Assembly (NCBI RefSeq): GCF_003751445.1
Contig: NZ_RJUU01000001.1
Coordinates: 2,423,001-2,487,000, forward strand
From: Streptomyces sp. 840.1
GTDB taxonomy: Bacteria > Actinomycetota > Actinomycetes > Streptomycetales > Streptomycetaceae
Direction of reading: 5' to 3'
Length of the DNA stretch: 64,000 nt
The translations under genes and the position numbers were made by a program. Of the stretch, positions 57,454-64,000 are shown one piece after another. Below the pieces are notes generated by a model. The model saw only the letters and a program-made list of their open reading frames with translations, was not told the origin of the DNA and did no database searches. The stretch's first letter is position 1. Each line of letters opens with the position of its first letter.

Positions 57454-60400
57454 ATGCACGACGACCGCACCCTGGTCGAAGCCCGTCTGAAGCGCGTCCT
57501 CGACGAGCGCATCCGGCCGGCCGTATACCCGGAATCCGTACCGCTGGACGTCGCCGTCTGGAACGCTCCGGGCGAGCCGGTCCCGGTCGCCGAGGGCCTG
57601 GCCGCCGCCACCGAACCGATCGCGGTCGGCGACCGCTGGGGCGCTCCGTGGGGCACCTGCTGGTTCCGGGTCTCCGGGACGGTCCCGCAGGAGTGGGCGG
57701 GGCGGACGGTGGAGGCGCTGCTCGACCTCGGCTTCGACGAGAACATGCCGGGCTTCCAGTGCGAGGGCCTCGTCTACCGCCCCGACGGCACCCCGGTGAA
57801 GGGCCTCAACCCGCGCAACCAGTGGGTGCGGGTCGGGGCGCCCGCCGAGGGCGGCGACGAGGTGCTGCTGCACATCGAGGCCGCGTCCAACCCGGTCATC
57901 CTCGACTACCACCCCTTCCTGCCGACCCGGCTGGGCGACAAGGAGACCGCGGGCAGCGAACCGCAGTACGTGCTGGCCCGGATGGACCTCGCGGTCTTCG
58001 ACGAGAACGTGTGGAACCTCGTCCAGGACCTGGAGGTGCTGGGTGAGCTGATGCAGGAGCTGCCGGTGGACGGCGCCCGCCGCTGGGACCTCCTGCGCGC
58101 CGTCGGCCGCTGCCTGGACACGGTCGACCTCCAGGACGTCAACGGCACCGCGGCCGCCGCCCGCGAGCAGCTCGCCGCCGTCCTCAGGGCGCCCGCGCAG
58201 CCCTCCGCGCACCGCATCAGCGCCGTCGGCCACGCGCACATCGACTCCGCGTGGCTGTGGCCGCTGCGTGAGACGGTGCGCAAGGTCGCGCGTACGACGT
58301 CCAACATGACGGCCCTTCTGGAGGACGAGCCCGACTTCGTCTTCGCGATGTCGCAGGCCCAGCAGTTCGCCTGGATCAAGGAGCACCGCCCCGAGGTCTA
58401 CGCCAAGGTCAAGCAGGCCGTCGCGGACGGGCGGTTCGTGCCCTCCGGCGGCATGTGGGTCGAGTCCGACACGAACATGCCGGGCTCGGAGGCGATGGCC
58501 CGCCAGTTCGTGCACGGGAAGCGGTTCTTCCTCGACGAGTTCGGCATCGAGAACGACGAGGCCTGGCTGCCCGACACGTTCGGCTTCGCGGCCGGGCTGC
58601 CGCAGATCATCAAGGCCGCCGGTTCCAAGTGGCTGCTCACGCAGAAGATCTCCTGGAGCCAGACCAACAAGTTCCCGCACCACACCTTCCAGTGGGAGGG
58701 CATCGACGGCACCCGGATCTTCACGCACTTCCCGCCCGTCGACACCTACAACTGCTCGATGAAGGGCAGCGAGATCGCCCACGCGGCGAAGAACTTCAAG
58801 GACAAGGGGGTCGCCCAGCACTCCCTCGCGCCGACCGGCTGGGGCGACGGGGGCGGCGGCACCACCCGCGAGATGATCGCCAAGGCGGCCCGGCTGCGCA
58901 GCCTCGAAGGGTCCGCGACGGTCACCTGGGAGACGCCCACCGACTTCTTCACCAAGGCGGAGGCCGAGTACCCCAACGCACCCGTGTGGGTCGGCGAGCT
59001 CTACCTGGAGCTGCACCGCGCGACGCTGACCAGCCAGGCGAAGACCAAGCAGGGCAACCGCCGCAGCGAACACCTGCTGCGCGAGGCCGAGCTGTGGGCC
59101 GCCACCGCCGCCGTGCGGACCGGGGCCGCCTACCCGTACGAGCAGCTGGACCGGATCTGGAAGACGGTGCTGCTGCACCAGTTCCACGACATCCTGCCCG
59201 GCTCGTCGATCGCCTGGGTGCACCGCGAGGCGGAGAAGACGTACGCCGCCGTCGCCGAGGAGCTCAACGGCATCGTCGACGCCGCGCAGCGCGCCCTGGC
59301 CGGTGACGCCACGACGGGCGGCACCCTCCTCTTCAACTCCGCCCCGCACGCCCGCGGCGGTGTCCCGGCCGGTGCGGCCGGCGCCCTCACGGCCGCCGAC
59401 GGCGCCACCCTCGCCCCGCGGGAGGGCGGCGGCTTCGTCCTGGACAACGGGCTGCTCCGGGTGGAGATCGACGCCCGGGGGCTGGTCGTCTCGGCGTACG
59501 ACCTCGCCGCAGGGCGCGAGACGGTGGCCCCGGGCCGGGCCGCGAACCTGCTCCAGATCCACCCGGACTTCCCGAACATGTGGGACGCGTGGGACGTCGA
59601 CGAGTTCTACCGCAACACCGTCACCGACCTGACGGACCTCGACGAGCTGACCCCCGTCCACGACGGGGAGGCCGTCGCCGTACGGATCGTGCGCGGCTTC
59701 GGTGAATCGAAGGTCACCCAGCTGCTGACGCTCGCGCCGGGCGTCAAGCGGCTCGACATCGACACCGAGGTCGACTGGCACGAGACGGAGAAGTTCCTCA
59801 AGGCGGCGTTCCCGCTGGACATCCACGCCGAGCGGTACGCCTCCGAGACCCAGTTCGGGCACTTCTACCGGGCGACGCACACCAACACCAGCTGGGAGGC
59901 GGCCAAGTTCGAGGCGTGCAACCACCGCTTCGTGCACCTGGAGGAGCCGGGCTGGGGCGTGGCCCTGGTCAACGACTCGACGTACGGGCACGACGTGACG
60001 CGCACCGTCCGGGACTCGGACGCGGGCACGACCACCACCGTGCGGGTCTCGCTGCTGCGTGCCCCGCGCTTCCCCGACCCGGAGACCGACCAGGGCGTGC
60101 ACCGCTTCCGGCACGCGCTCGCGCCGGGCGCGGCGATCGGTGACGCGGTCCGGGAGGGCTTCCGGATCAACCTGCCGGAGCGCCGGATCGCGGGCGACAG
60201 CGAGGTGGCCCCGCTGGTGGCCGTCGACAACGACGCGGTCGTGGTCAGCGCCGTCAAGCTGGCGGACGACGCGAGCGGCGACCTCGTCGTGCGGCTCTAC
60301 GAGTCGACGGGCGGCCGCGCCAGGGCCCGGCTGACCACCGGCTTCGAGGCCGAGGGCCTCGCGGTGACCGACCTGCTGGAGCGGCCGCTGGCCGACGCGG

Positions 60401-60483
60401 TGGCACCAGAGCTGAGTGAGGGCGGCGTCCAGCTGTCGCTGCGCCCGTTCGAGCTGATCACGCTGAGGTTCGCGCGCCGCTGA
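57454..60483 (+). CDS. GH38 alpha-mannosidase
   Basis: A 1009-residue cytoplasmic enzyme without signal peptide. ISAVGHAHIDSAWLWPLRET gives the zinc ligands His262 and Asp264; DEAWLPDTFGFAAGLPQIIK has the catalytic nucleophile Asp374; TVLLHQFHDILPGSSIAWVH is the conserved C-terminal catalytic motif; the rest is beta-sandwich domains ending in RPFELITLRFARR. It removes alpha-linked mannose from imported glycans. ATG 57454 has CGGAG upstream; the same frame is open far upstream by codon bias only. It is the last gene of the operon, followed by a strong hairpin. Confidence 0.96.
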   Translation: MHDDRTLVEARLKRVLDERIRPAVYPESVPLDVAVWNAPGEPVPVAEGLAAATEPIAVGDRWGAPWGTCWFRVSGTVPQEWAGRTVEALLDLGFDENMPGFQCEGLVYRPDGTPVKGLNPRNQWVRVGAPAEGGDEVLLHIEAASNPVILDYHPFLPTRLGDKETAGSEPQYVLARMDLAVFDENVWNLVQDLEVLGELMQELPVDGARRWDLLRAVGRCLDTVDLQDVNGTAAAAREQLAAVLRAPAQPSAHRISAVGHAHIDSAWLWPLRETVRKVARTTSNMTALLEDEPDFVFAMSQAQQFAWIKEHRPEVYAKVKQAVADGRFVPSGGMWVESDTNMPGSEAMARQFVHGKRFFLDEFGIENDEAWLPDTFGFAAGLPQIIKAAGSKWLLTQKISWSQTNKFPHHTFQWEGIDGTRIFTHFPPVDTYNCSMKGSEIAHAAKNFKDKGVAQHSLAPTGWGDGGGGTTREMIAKAARLRSLEGSATVTWETPTDFFTKAEAEYPNAPVWVGELYLELHRATLTSQAKTKQGNRRSEHLLREAELWAATAAVRTGAAYPYEQLDRIWKTVLLHQFHDILPGSSIAWVHREAEKTYAAVAEELNGIVDAAQRALAGDATTGGTLLFNSAPHARGGVPAGAAGALTAADGATLAPREGGGFVLDNGLLRVEIDARGLVVSAYDLAAGRETVAPGRAANLLQIHPDFPNMWDAWDVDEFYRNTVTDLTDLDELTPVHDGEAVAVRIVRGFGESKVTQLLTLAPGVKRLDIDTEVDWHETEKFLKAAFPLDIHAERYASETQFGHFYRATHTNTSWEAAKFEACNHRFVHLEEPGWGVALVNDSTYGHDVTRTVRDSDAGTTTTVRVSLLRAPRFPDPETDQGVHRFRHALAPGAAIGDAVREGFRINLPERRIAGDSEVAPLVAVDNDAVVVSAVKLADDASGDLVVRLYESTGGRARARLTTGFEAEGLAVTDLLERPLADAVAPELSEGGVQLSLRPFELITLRFARR

Positions 60484-60490
60484 GTTCCGG

Positions 60491-60528
60491 CCCGGTGGGC
60501 CGGCGGACCCGTCCGCCGGCCCACCGGG
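60491..60528 (+). terminator. 17-bp hairpin after the sugar operon
   Basis: CCCGGTGGGCCGGCGGA (60491-60507) and its exact complement (60512-60528) with a four-base loop CCCG begin seven bases after the mannosidase stop. No U-tract; Streptomyces terminators often lack one. Confidence 0.85.
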
Positions 60529-60841
60529 CGGTCAACTACCGACCCGTTCGGCCGCGAATATCTACAGCGACAAGCACAGAATTTTACGCAATGTGCGATG
60601 AGGGTTTATGACACGCCGGGTGGAGTGTAATTACTTGCCGCGCCCGCTCGCATTCATTGTGCTACTGTAGATCTCAGTTGCAGTTGTGGTTCCCAAAGAC
60701 TCCAAGTGCTCTCCTCAGCTAAATGGGCTGATGGGTGCACTTTTGTATTTCCGGTTCATTATCCGGATGGGGTAATCATCGCGGCGACGCGGGACTGGCA
60801 CAGTGCGAGTCCCCGGGCTCTGCCCCAGAAGGAGATAAAAC
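60529..60841 (+). promoter_or_regulatory. Promoter and long 5' leader of the cold-shock gene
   Basis: This 313-base stretch is far less G+C-rich than the rest of the window. TACTGT near 60664-60669 may be the -10 box. The following 150 or so bases would be a structured leader, as is usual for CspA-type mRNAs, with short pairing words (GGTTCATTATCCGG near 60751). The ribosome site AAGGAG ends seven bases before ATG 60842. Confidence 0.5.
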
Positions 60842-61045
60842 ATGGCTACTGGCACCGTCAAGTGGTTCAACGCGGAAAAGGGCTTCGGCTTCATCGAGCA
60901 GGATGGTGGCGGCGCTGACGTCTTCGCCCACTACTCGAACATCGCCGCCAGCGGCTTCCGTGAGCTGCAGGAGGGCCAGAAGGTGAACTTCGACGTCACG
61001 CAGGGCCAGAAGGGCCCGCAGGCGGAGAACATCACCCCCGCGTGA
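60842..61045 (+). CDS. cspA: Cold-shock protein (CspA family)
   Basis: A 67-residue OB-fold protein. [20 protein letters not shown] holds RNP1 (KGFGFI) and DVFAHYSNI is RNP2; [20 protein letters not shown] is typical of Streptomyces Csp. It melts RNA secondary structure in the cytoplasm. Strong AAGGAGATAAAAC ribosome site. A 16-bp terminator hairpin follows, so it is monocistronic. The downstream DEAD-box helicase is a functional relative in RNA remodelling. Confidence 0.97.
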   Translation: MATGTVKWFNAEKGFGFIEQDGGGADVFAHYSNIAASGFRELQEGQKVNFDVTQGQKGPQAENITPA

Positions 61046-61087
61046 ATCTGATTGCTCCGGCGCTCACGCGCTGAGATGCTTTCGCGC

Positions 61088-61123
61088 AGCTGGGGCCCGC
61101 ACCTTGGGGTGCGGGCCCCAGCT
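61088..61123 (+). terminator. 16-bp hairpin after cspA
   Basis: AGCTGGGGCCCGCACC (61088-61103) pairs perfectly with 61108-61123 around a TTGG loop, followed by CGTTGCTTTC. It lies 42 bases after the cspA stop. A probable intrinsic terminator. Confidence 0.88.
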
Positions 61124-61474
61124 CGTTGCTTTCCCGGGTCCACCCCCGAGCGATGCCGTGCCGGTGTACGACCGCCACGAGCCGCCGGGCAGGCGCCCGG
61201 ACCACGATCTTCACCGTGCGGCGGACGATCCGCCATGGCCCCCGGACCGGAAAACCGGCCCGCCGGGGCCCCATGACATGACCTGCCGGACCGCTCTGCG
61301 GCCCGCTCGTCCCGTCATTGCGAAGCACCGGACCCGGTTCGGCCGGGCCCGTATCGGCTCAAGACCGGCTGCCGGGCTTCGTTCACGTATGCCAACGGCC
61401 CGTTCTTGCGATTCTTGTGCCGCTCGTCGCCGCAATGAATTCCTCGATACGCGCCATATCGAGGGAGGGTTCCT
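61124..61474 (+). other. Intergenic region before the helicase gene
   Basis: No gene with Streptomyces codon bias is visible. The last 100 bases are less G+C-rich and likely hold the helicase promoter and leader; GAGGGAGGG (61461-61469) is its ribosome site. Small dyads such as CCGGACCGGAAAACCGG (about 61241-61257) may form hairpins. Confidence 0.45.
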
Positions 61475-63049
61475 ATGAACCGCGACCGCACAGCCCGCTC
61501 GAATGACCGTTATTCCCGCACTTCCGGCGGCTCACGCTCGGGAGGCGGCTTCCGCTCGCAGGCCCCGGGCCGCCAGGGCGGCCAGGGCCGTTTCGGCGCC
61601 CCGGCCCAGCGCTCCGGTGGCGGCGGTGGCTACGGCCGCAGGCCCGCTGCCAAGCAGGGCGAGTTCGCACTGCCGACGACCATCACCCCGGCGCTGCCGG
61701 CCGTGGAGGCCTTCGCCGATCTCGAGATGCCCGCGCAGCTGCTGTCGGCGCTCGCCAACGAGGGCGTCACGGTGCCGTTCCCGATCCAGGGGGCCACGCT
61801 GCCGAACTCGCTGGCCGGCCGTGACGTGCTGGGCCGGGGCCGTACCGGCTCCGGCAAGACGCTCGCCTTCGGTCTGGCCCTGCTGGCCCGCATCGAGGGC
61901 CGCCGCGCCGACGCCCGGCGCCCGCTGGCCCTGGTGCTCGTCCCCACCCGGGAACTGGCCCAGCAGGTCACCGACGCGCTCACCCCGTACGCCCGCTCGC
62001 TCAAGCTGCGGCTGGCCACCGTCGTCGGCGGCATGTCGATCGGCCGGCAGTCCGCGGCGCTGCGCGGCGGCTCCGAGGTCGTCGTCGCCACGCCGGGCCG
62101 GCTGAAGGACCTGATCGAGCGCGGCGACTGCTCGCTGGACCGGGTCTCCATCACGGTCCTGGACGAGGCCGACCAGATGGCCGACATGGGCTTCATGCCG
62201 CAGGTCACCGAGCTGCTGGACCAGGTGCAGCCGGAGGGCCAGCGGATGCTGTTCTCGGCCACCCTGGACCGCAACGTCGACCTGCTGGTGCGCCGCTACC
62301 TGCACGACCCGGTCGTCCACTCGGTCGACCCGGCCGCCGGCGCGGTCACGACGATGGAGCACCACGTGCTCTACGTCCACGGCGCCGACAAGTACGCCAC
62401 CACGACGGAGATCGCCGCCCGCGACGGCCGCGTGATCATGTTCCTGGACACCAAGCACGCCGTGGACAAGCTCACCGACCACCTGCTCAACAGCGGGGTC
62501 CGGGCGGCGGCGCTGCACGGCGGGAAGTCGCAGCCGCAGCGCACCCGCACCCTGACCCGGTTCAAGACCGGGCACGTCACGGTGCTGGTCGCCACCAACG
62601 TCGCGGCGCGCGGCATCCACGTCGACAACCTCGACCTGGTCGTCAACGTCGACCCGCCGAGCGACCACAAGGACTACCTGCACCGAGGCGGCCGTACCGC
62701 CCGCGCCGGGGAGTCCGGCAGTGTCGTCACGCTGGTGCTGCCCAACCAGCGCCGCGAGATGACCCGCCTGATGGCCGACGCCGGGATCACCCCGCAGATC
62801 GCCCAGGTCCGCTCCGGAGAGGCCGAGCTCAGCCGGATCACCGGTGCTCAGGCGCCCTCGGGCGTGCCCGTCGTCATCACCTCGCCGGTGTCGGAGCGCC
62901 CCAAGGGCGGCTCCTCCTCGCGCGGCCGGCGCAGCCGTCCGGCCCAGGCCCGGCGCACCTCGTCGTCCTCCTCGGCGTCGGTCTCCTCGGCCTCCTCGCC
63001 GCGGGGCGGCGGCGCTCAGCGCCGGGCCTCCGGCAACCGCGCCGCCTGA
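61475..63049 (+). CDS. DEAD-box RNA helicase
   Basis: A 524-residue helicase. N-terminal arm of Arg/Gly/Ser (SGGGFRSQAPGRQGGQGRFG); FADLEMPAQLLSALANEGVT with the Q motif; Walker A GRGRTGSGKTLAFG (Lys128); PTRELAQQV (Ia); ATPGRL (Ib); DEADQM (Asp230-Asp233); SATL (III); ATNVAARGIHVDNLDLVVN (V); HRGGRTARAG (VI). The C-terminal tail is again Arg/Ser-rich. ATG 61475. It probably remodels structured RNA, possibly in the cold, together with the Csp upstream. Confidence 0.95.
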   Translation: MNRDRTARSNDRYSRTSGGSRSGGGFRSQAPGRQGGQGRFGAPAQRSGGGGGYGRRPAAKQGEFALPTTITPALPAVEAFADLEMPAQLLSALANEGVTVPFPIQGATLPNSLAGRDVLGRGRTGSGKTLAFGLALLARIEGRRADARRPLALVLVPTRELAQQVTDALTPYARSLKLRLATVVGGMSIGRQSAALRGGSEVVVATPGRLKDLIERGDCSLDRVSITVLDEADQMADMGFMPQVTELLDQVQPEGQRMLFSATLDRNVDLLVRRYLHDPVVHSVDPAAGAVTTMEHHVLYVHGADKYATTTEIAARDGRVIMFLDTKHAVDKLTDHLLNSGVRAAALHGGKSQPQRTRTLTRFKTGHVTVLVATNVAARGIHVDNLDLVVNVDPPSDHKDYLHRGGRTARAGESGSVVTLVLPNQRREMTRLMADAGITPQIAQVRSGEAELSRITGAQAPSGVPVVITSPVSERPKGGSSSRGRRSRPAQARRTSSSSSASVSSASSPRGGGAQRRASGNRAA

Positions 63050-63100
63050 CCGATACCCGCGTTCCCGTCCGGTTCCGCTCCCCGACCCCGTTGAGGCACT

Positions 63101-63412
63101 ATGCGCTGCGTCATCGCCCGCTTCCCCTTCGACCTCTTCAAGCATGAGGTCGAGGCATCGATGAAGGGCATCAAGCCCGAACCCGTCACCGGGGACTCGG
63201 TGATCATCAGCCGTCGTGTCTACCCGGTCAAGCAGGTGGGCGAGGTCATCACCCGCCAGGACCGGCGCGACTTCACCGCCGGTGAGGTGACCAGGGCGCT
63301 GGGGCGCCTCGGCTTCACCTGCCGGTCCGTGCCGGCGCCCGCCGCTCCGGTGGAGCTCAGCCCCATGGAGGCCGCTTCGGCGGCGCTGGGCACCCCCGGA
63401 CAGGACGCCTGA
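63101..63412 (+). CDS. Conserved small Streptomyces protein downstream of the helicase
   Basis: A 103-residue protein, MRCVIARFPFDLFKHEVEAS, with MKGIKPEPVTGDSVIISRRV and YPVKQVGEVITRQDRRDFTA, then a helical part GEVTRALGRLGFTCRS and an Ala-rich tail. It starts 51 bases after the helicase stop and is probably co-transcribed. The family is known to me only as conserved hypothetical; function unknown. Confidence 0.8.
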   Translation: MRCVIARFPFDLFKHEVEASMKGIKPEPVTGDSVIISRRVYPVKQVGEVITRQDRRDFTAGEVTRALGRLGFTCRSVPAPAAPVELSPMEAASAALGTPGQDA

Positions 63413-63440
63413 ACCACACCGCACAGCTGAGTCACCGCAC

Positions 63441-63480
63441 GCCGGGGCCCGGTTCCCTCCCGGGGGAGCCGGGCCCCGGC
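63441..63480. terminator. Hairpin between convergent genes
   Basis: GCCGGGGCCCGGTT (63441-63454) pairs with AGCCGGGCCCCGGC (63467-63480), 14 bp with one G-U pair. It sits between the plus-strand small gene and the minus-strand crcB and could stop transcription from both sides. Confidence 0.8.
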
Positions 63481-63501
63481 GCGTCGTGGGCGGTGCGGCG
63501 G

Positions 63502-63876
63502 TCAGCCCCAGAGCGCTTCGGCGAGCGCGACGCCGGCGAAGACCGCGCCGAGACCCGCCACCACGCTCGCGACCACGTTGGCCGCCGCGTAGAACCGCGC
63601 GCCGTCCTCGGCCAGCCGCAGCGTCTCGTAGCTGAAGGTGGAGTAGGTGCTCAGGGCCCCGCAGAGCCCGGTGCCGAGCAGCAGCTGTACGTGGGACGAG
63701 GCGGCCCCCGCCGTCACCGCGCCGGTCAGCACCCCCAGCACCAGGCAGCCCGCCACGTTCACCGTGAACGTTCCCCAGGGGAAGACGGTGTCGTGCCGGG
63801 ACTGCACCGCCCGGTCGGTCAGGTAGCGCAGCGGGGCGCCGACGGCCGCGCCGGCGATCACCAGGAGCCAGTTCAC
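63502..63876 (-). CDS. crcB: Fluoride channel CrcB/Fluc
   Basis: A 124-residue membrane protein with four helices. VIAGAAVGAPLRYLTDRAV (GxxxRY), FPWGTFTVNVAGCLVLGVL (GTFxVN) and GLCGALSTYSTFSYETLRL (the STFS fluoride-track motif, here STYSTF) are diagnostic. It exports fluoride as a dimer. GTG 63876 overlaps the stop of the DUF190 gene upstream (GTGA). No fluoride riboswitch can be seen because the operon start lies outside the window. Confidence 0.95.
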   Translation of the reverse strand: MNWLLVIAGAAVGAPLRYLTDRAVQSRHDTVFPWGTFTVNVAGCLVLGVLTGAVTAGAASSHVQLLLGTGLCGALSTYSTFSYETLRLAEDGARFYAAANVVASVVAGLGAVFAGVALAEALWG

Positions 63877-64000
63877 CGGGGCTCCTCCGGCTCGCCGCGC
63901 CGCACCAGCTCGCAGGCGTCCAGGACGACCGGGCTGTCGCCGGTCAGCTCCTCGATCAGCGGCAGGAACGCGCGCACCTTCTCCTCGGCGTCCACGATCA
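63873..64000 (-). CDS. DUF190 protein, C-terminal end (runs off window)
   Basis: Only the last 41 residues are visible, IVDAEEKVRAFLPLIEELTG and DSPVVLDACELVRRGEPEEP. They match the end of DUF190 proteins, small PII-like proteins often encoded with crcB. The stop codon overlaps the crcB start. The N-terminus lies beyond the window. Confidence 0.65.
   Translation of the reverse strand, partial: IVDAEEKVRAFLPLIEELTGDSPVVLDACELVRRGEPEEPR

Noticed and set aside
61104..61478. 124-codon plus-strand frame before the helicase
   Set aside because: No ribosome site, no codon bias, Pro/Arg-rich product, and it overlaps the cspA terminator and the helicase start.
63841..64000. Fluoride riboswitch for crcB
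   Set aside because: crcB is internal to an operon whose start lies outside the window; nothing like the crcB motif is visible here.

Overview
The window looks like chromosomal DNA of a Streptomyces or a close relative. G+C is very high, codons end mostly in G or C, GTG starts and GTGA/ATGA stop-start overlaps are common, TTA codons are rare, and the gene families are typical of the genus (PucR, MAB_1171c, XRE-TPR regulators, PP2C phosphatase, a CspA of the Streptomyces type). No rRNA, tRNA, transposase or phage gene was recognised.

Layout. 1-4.5 kb: a minus-strand operon of a YqiJ/NfeD-like membrane protein, a long flotillin and the start of a DNA repair ATPase, with a divergent PucR regulator. 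6.2-10.7 kb: DHA2 exporter, deazaflavin-dependent oxidoreductase with divergent MarR gene, and a CPA2 antiporter with its TrkA-C subunit. 11.0-29.3 kb: a type I-E CRISPR-Cas island. It has four same-orientation arrays (28, 4, 9 and 6 repeats) and a complete operon in which Cas3 and Cse1 are one polypeptide (cas3-cse1, cse2, cas7, cas5, cas6, cas1, cas2). Two sets of tiny Cys-pair genes next to XRE-TPR regulators and one SLOG-like gene lie among the arrays. 29.5-32.1 kb: a second NfeD-flotillin operon, then a peroxiredoxin. 32.3-37.8 kb: hydrolase, PAS-GAF-PP2C phosphatase, YunG-like protein, GNAT enzyme and a polytopic membrane protein, with two minisatellites between genes. 38.0-48.5 kb: membrane molybdopterin oxidoreductase, methyltransferase, two glycosyltransferases, a two-component system, an epimerase with extra cysteines, and a PAP2/MAB_1171c/ImmA/XRE cassette. 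48.7-48.9 kb: a strong candidate small RNA on the minus strand. 49.4-60.5 kb: a LacI regulator and an ABC transporter plus three glycosidases (GH-A clan, GH85, GH38) that together fit use of high-mannose N-glycans. 60.8-64 kb: CspA, DEAD-box helicase, a small conserved protein, and CrcB with the end of a DUF190 gene.

How the parts may work together. The two NfeD-flotillin operons carry the same 7-5-7 inverted repeat in their upstream DNA (4744-4762 and 31587-31605), and the first copy also lies in front of the PucR gene; PucR is therefore a candidate regulator of both membrane-domain operons. In the sugar locus a Tat-exported GH85 enzyme would release glycans outside the cell, the ABC transporter would import them (no ATPase is encoded here), and cytoplasmic GH38 and GH-A enzymes would take them apart under LacI control. 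In the CRISPR island only arrays 1 and 3 have a recognisable shared leader; arrays 2 and 4 look like decayed remnants. Functions are inferred from reading translations, without database searches.
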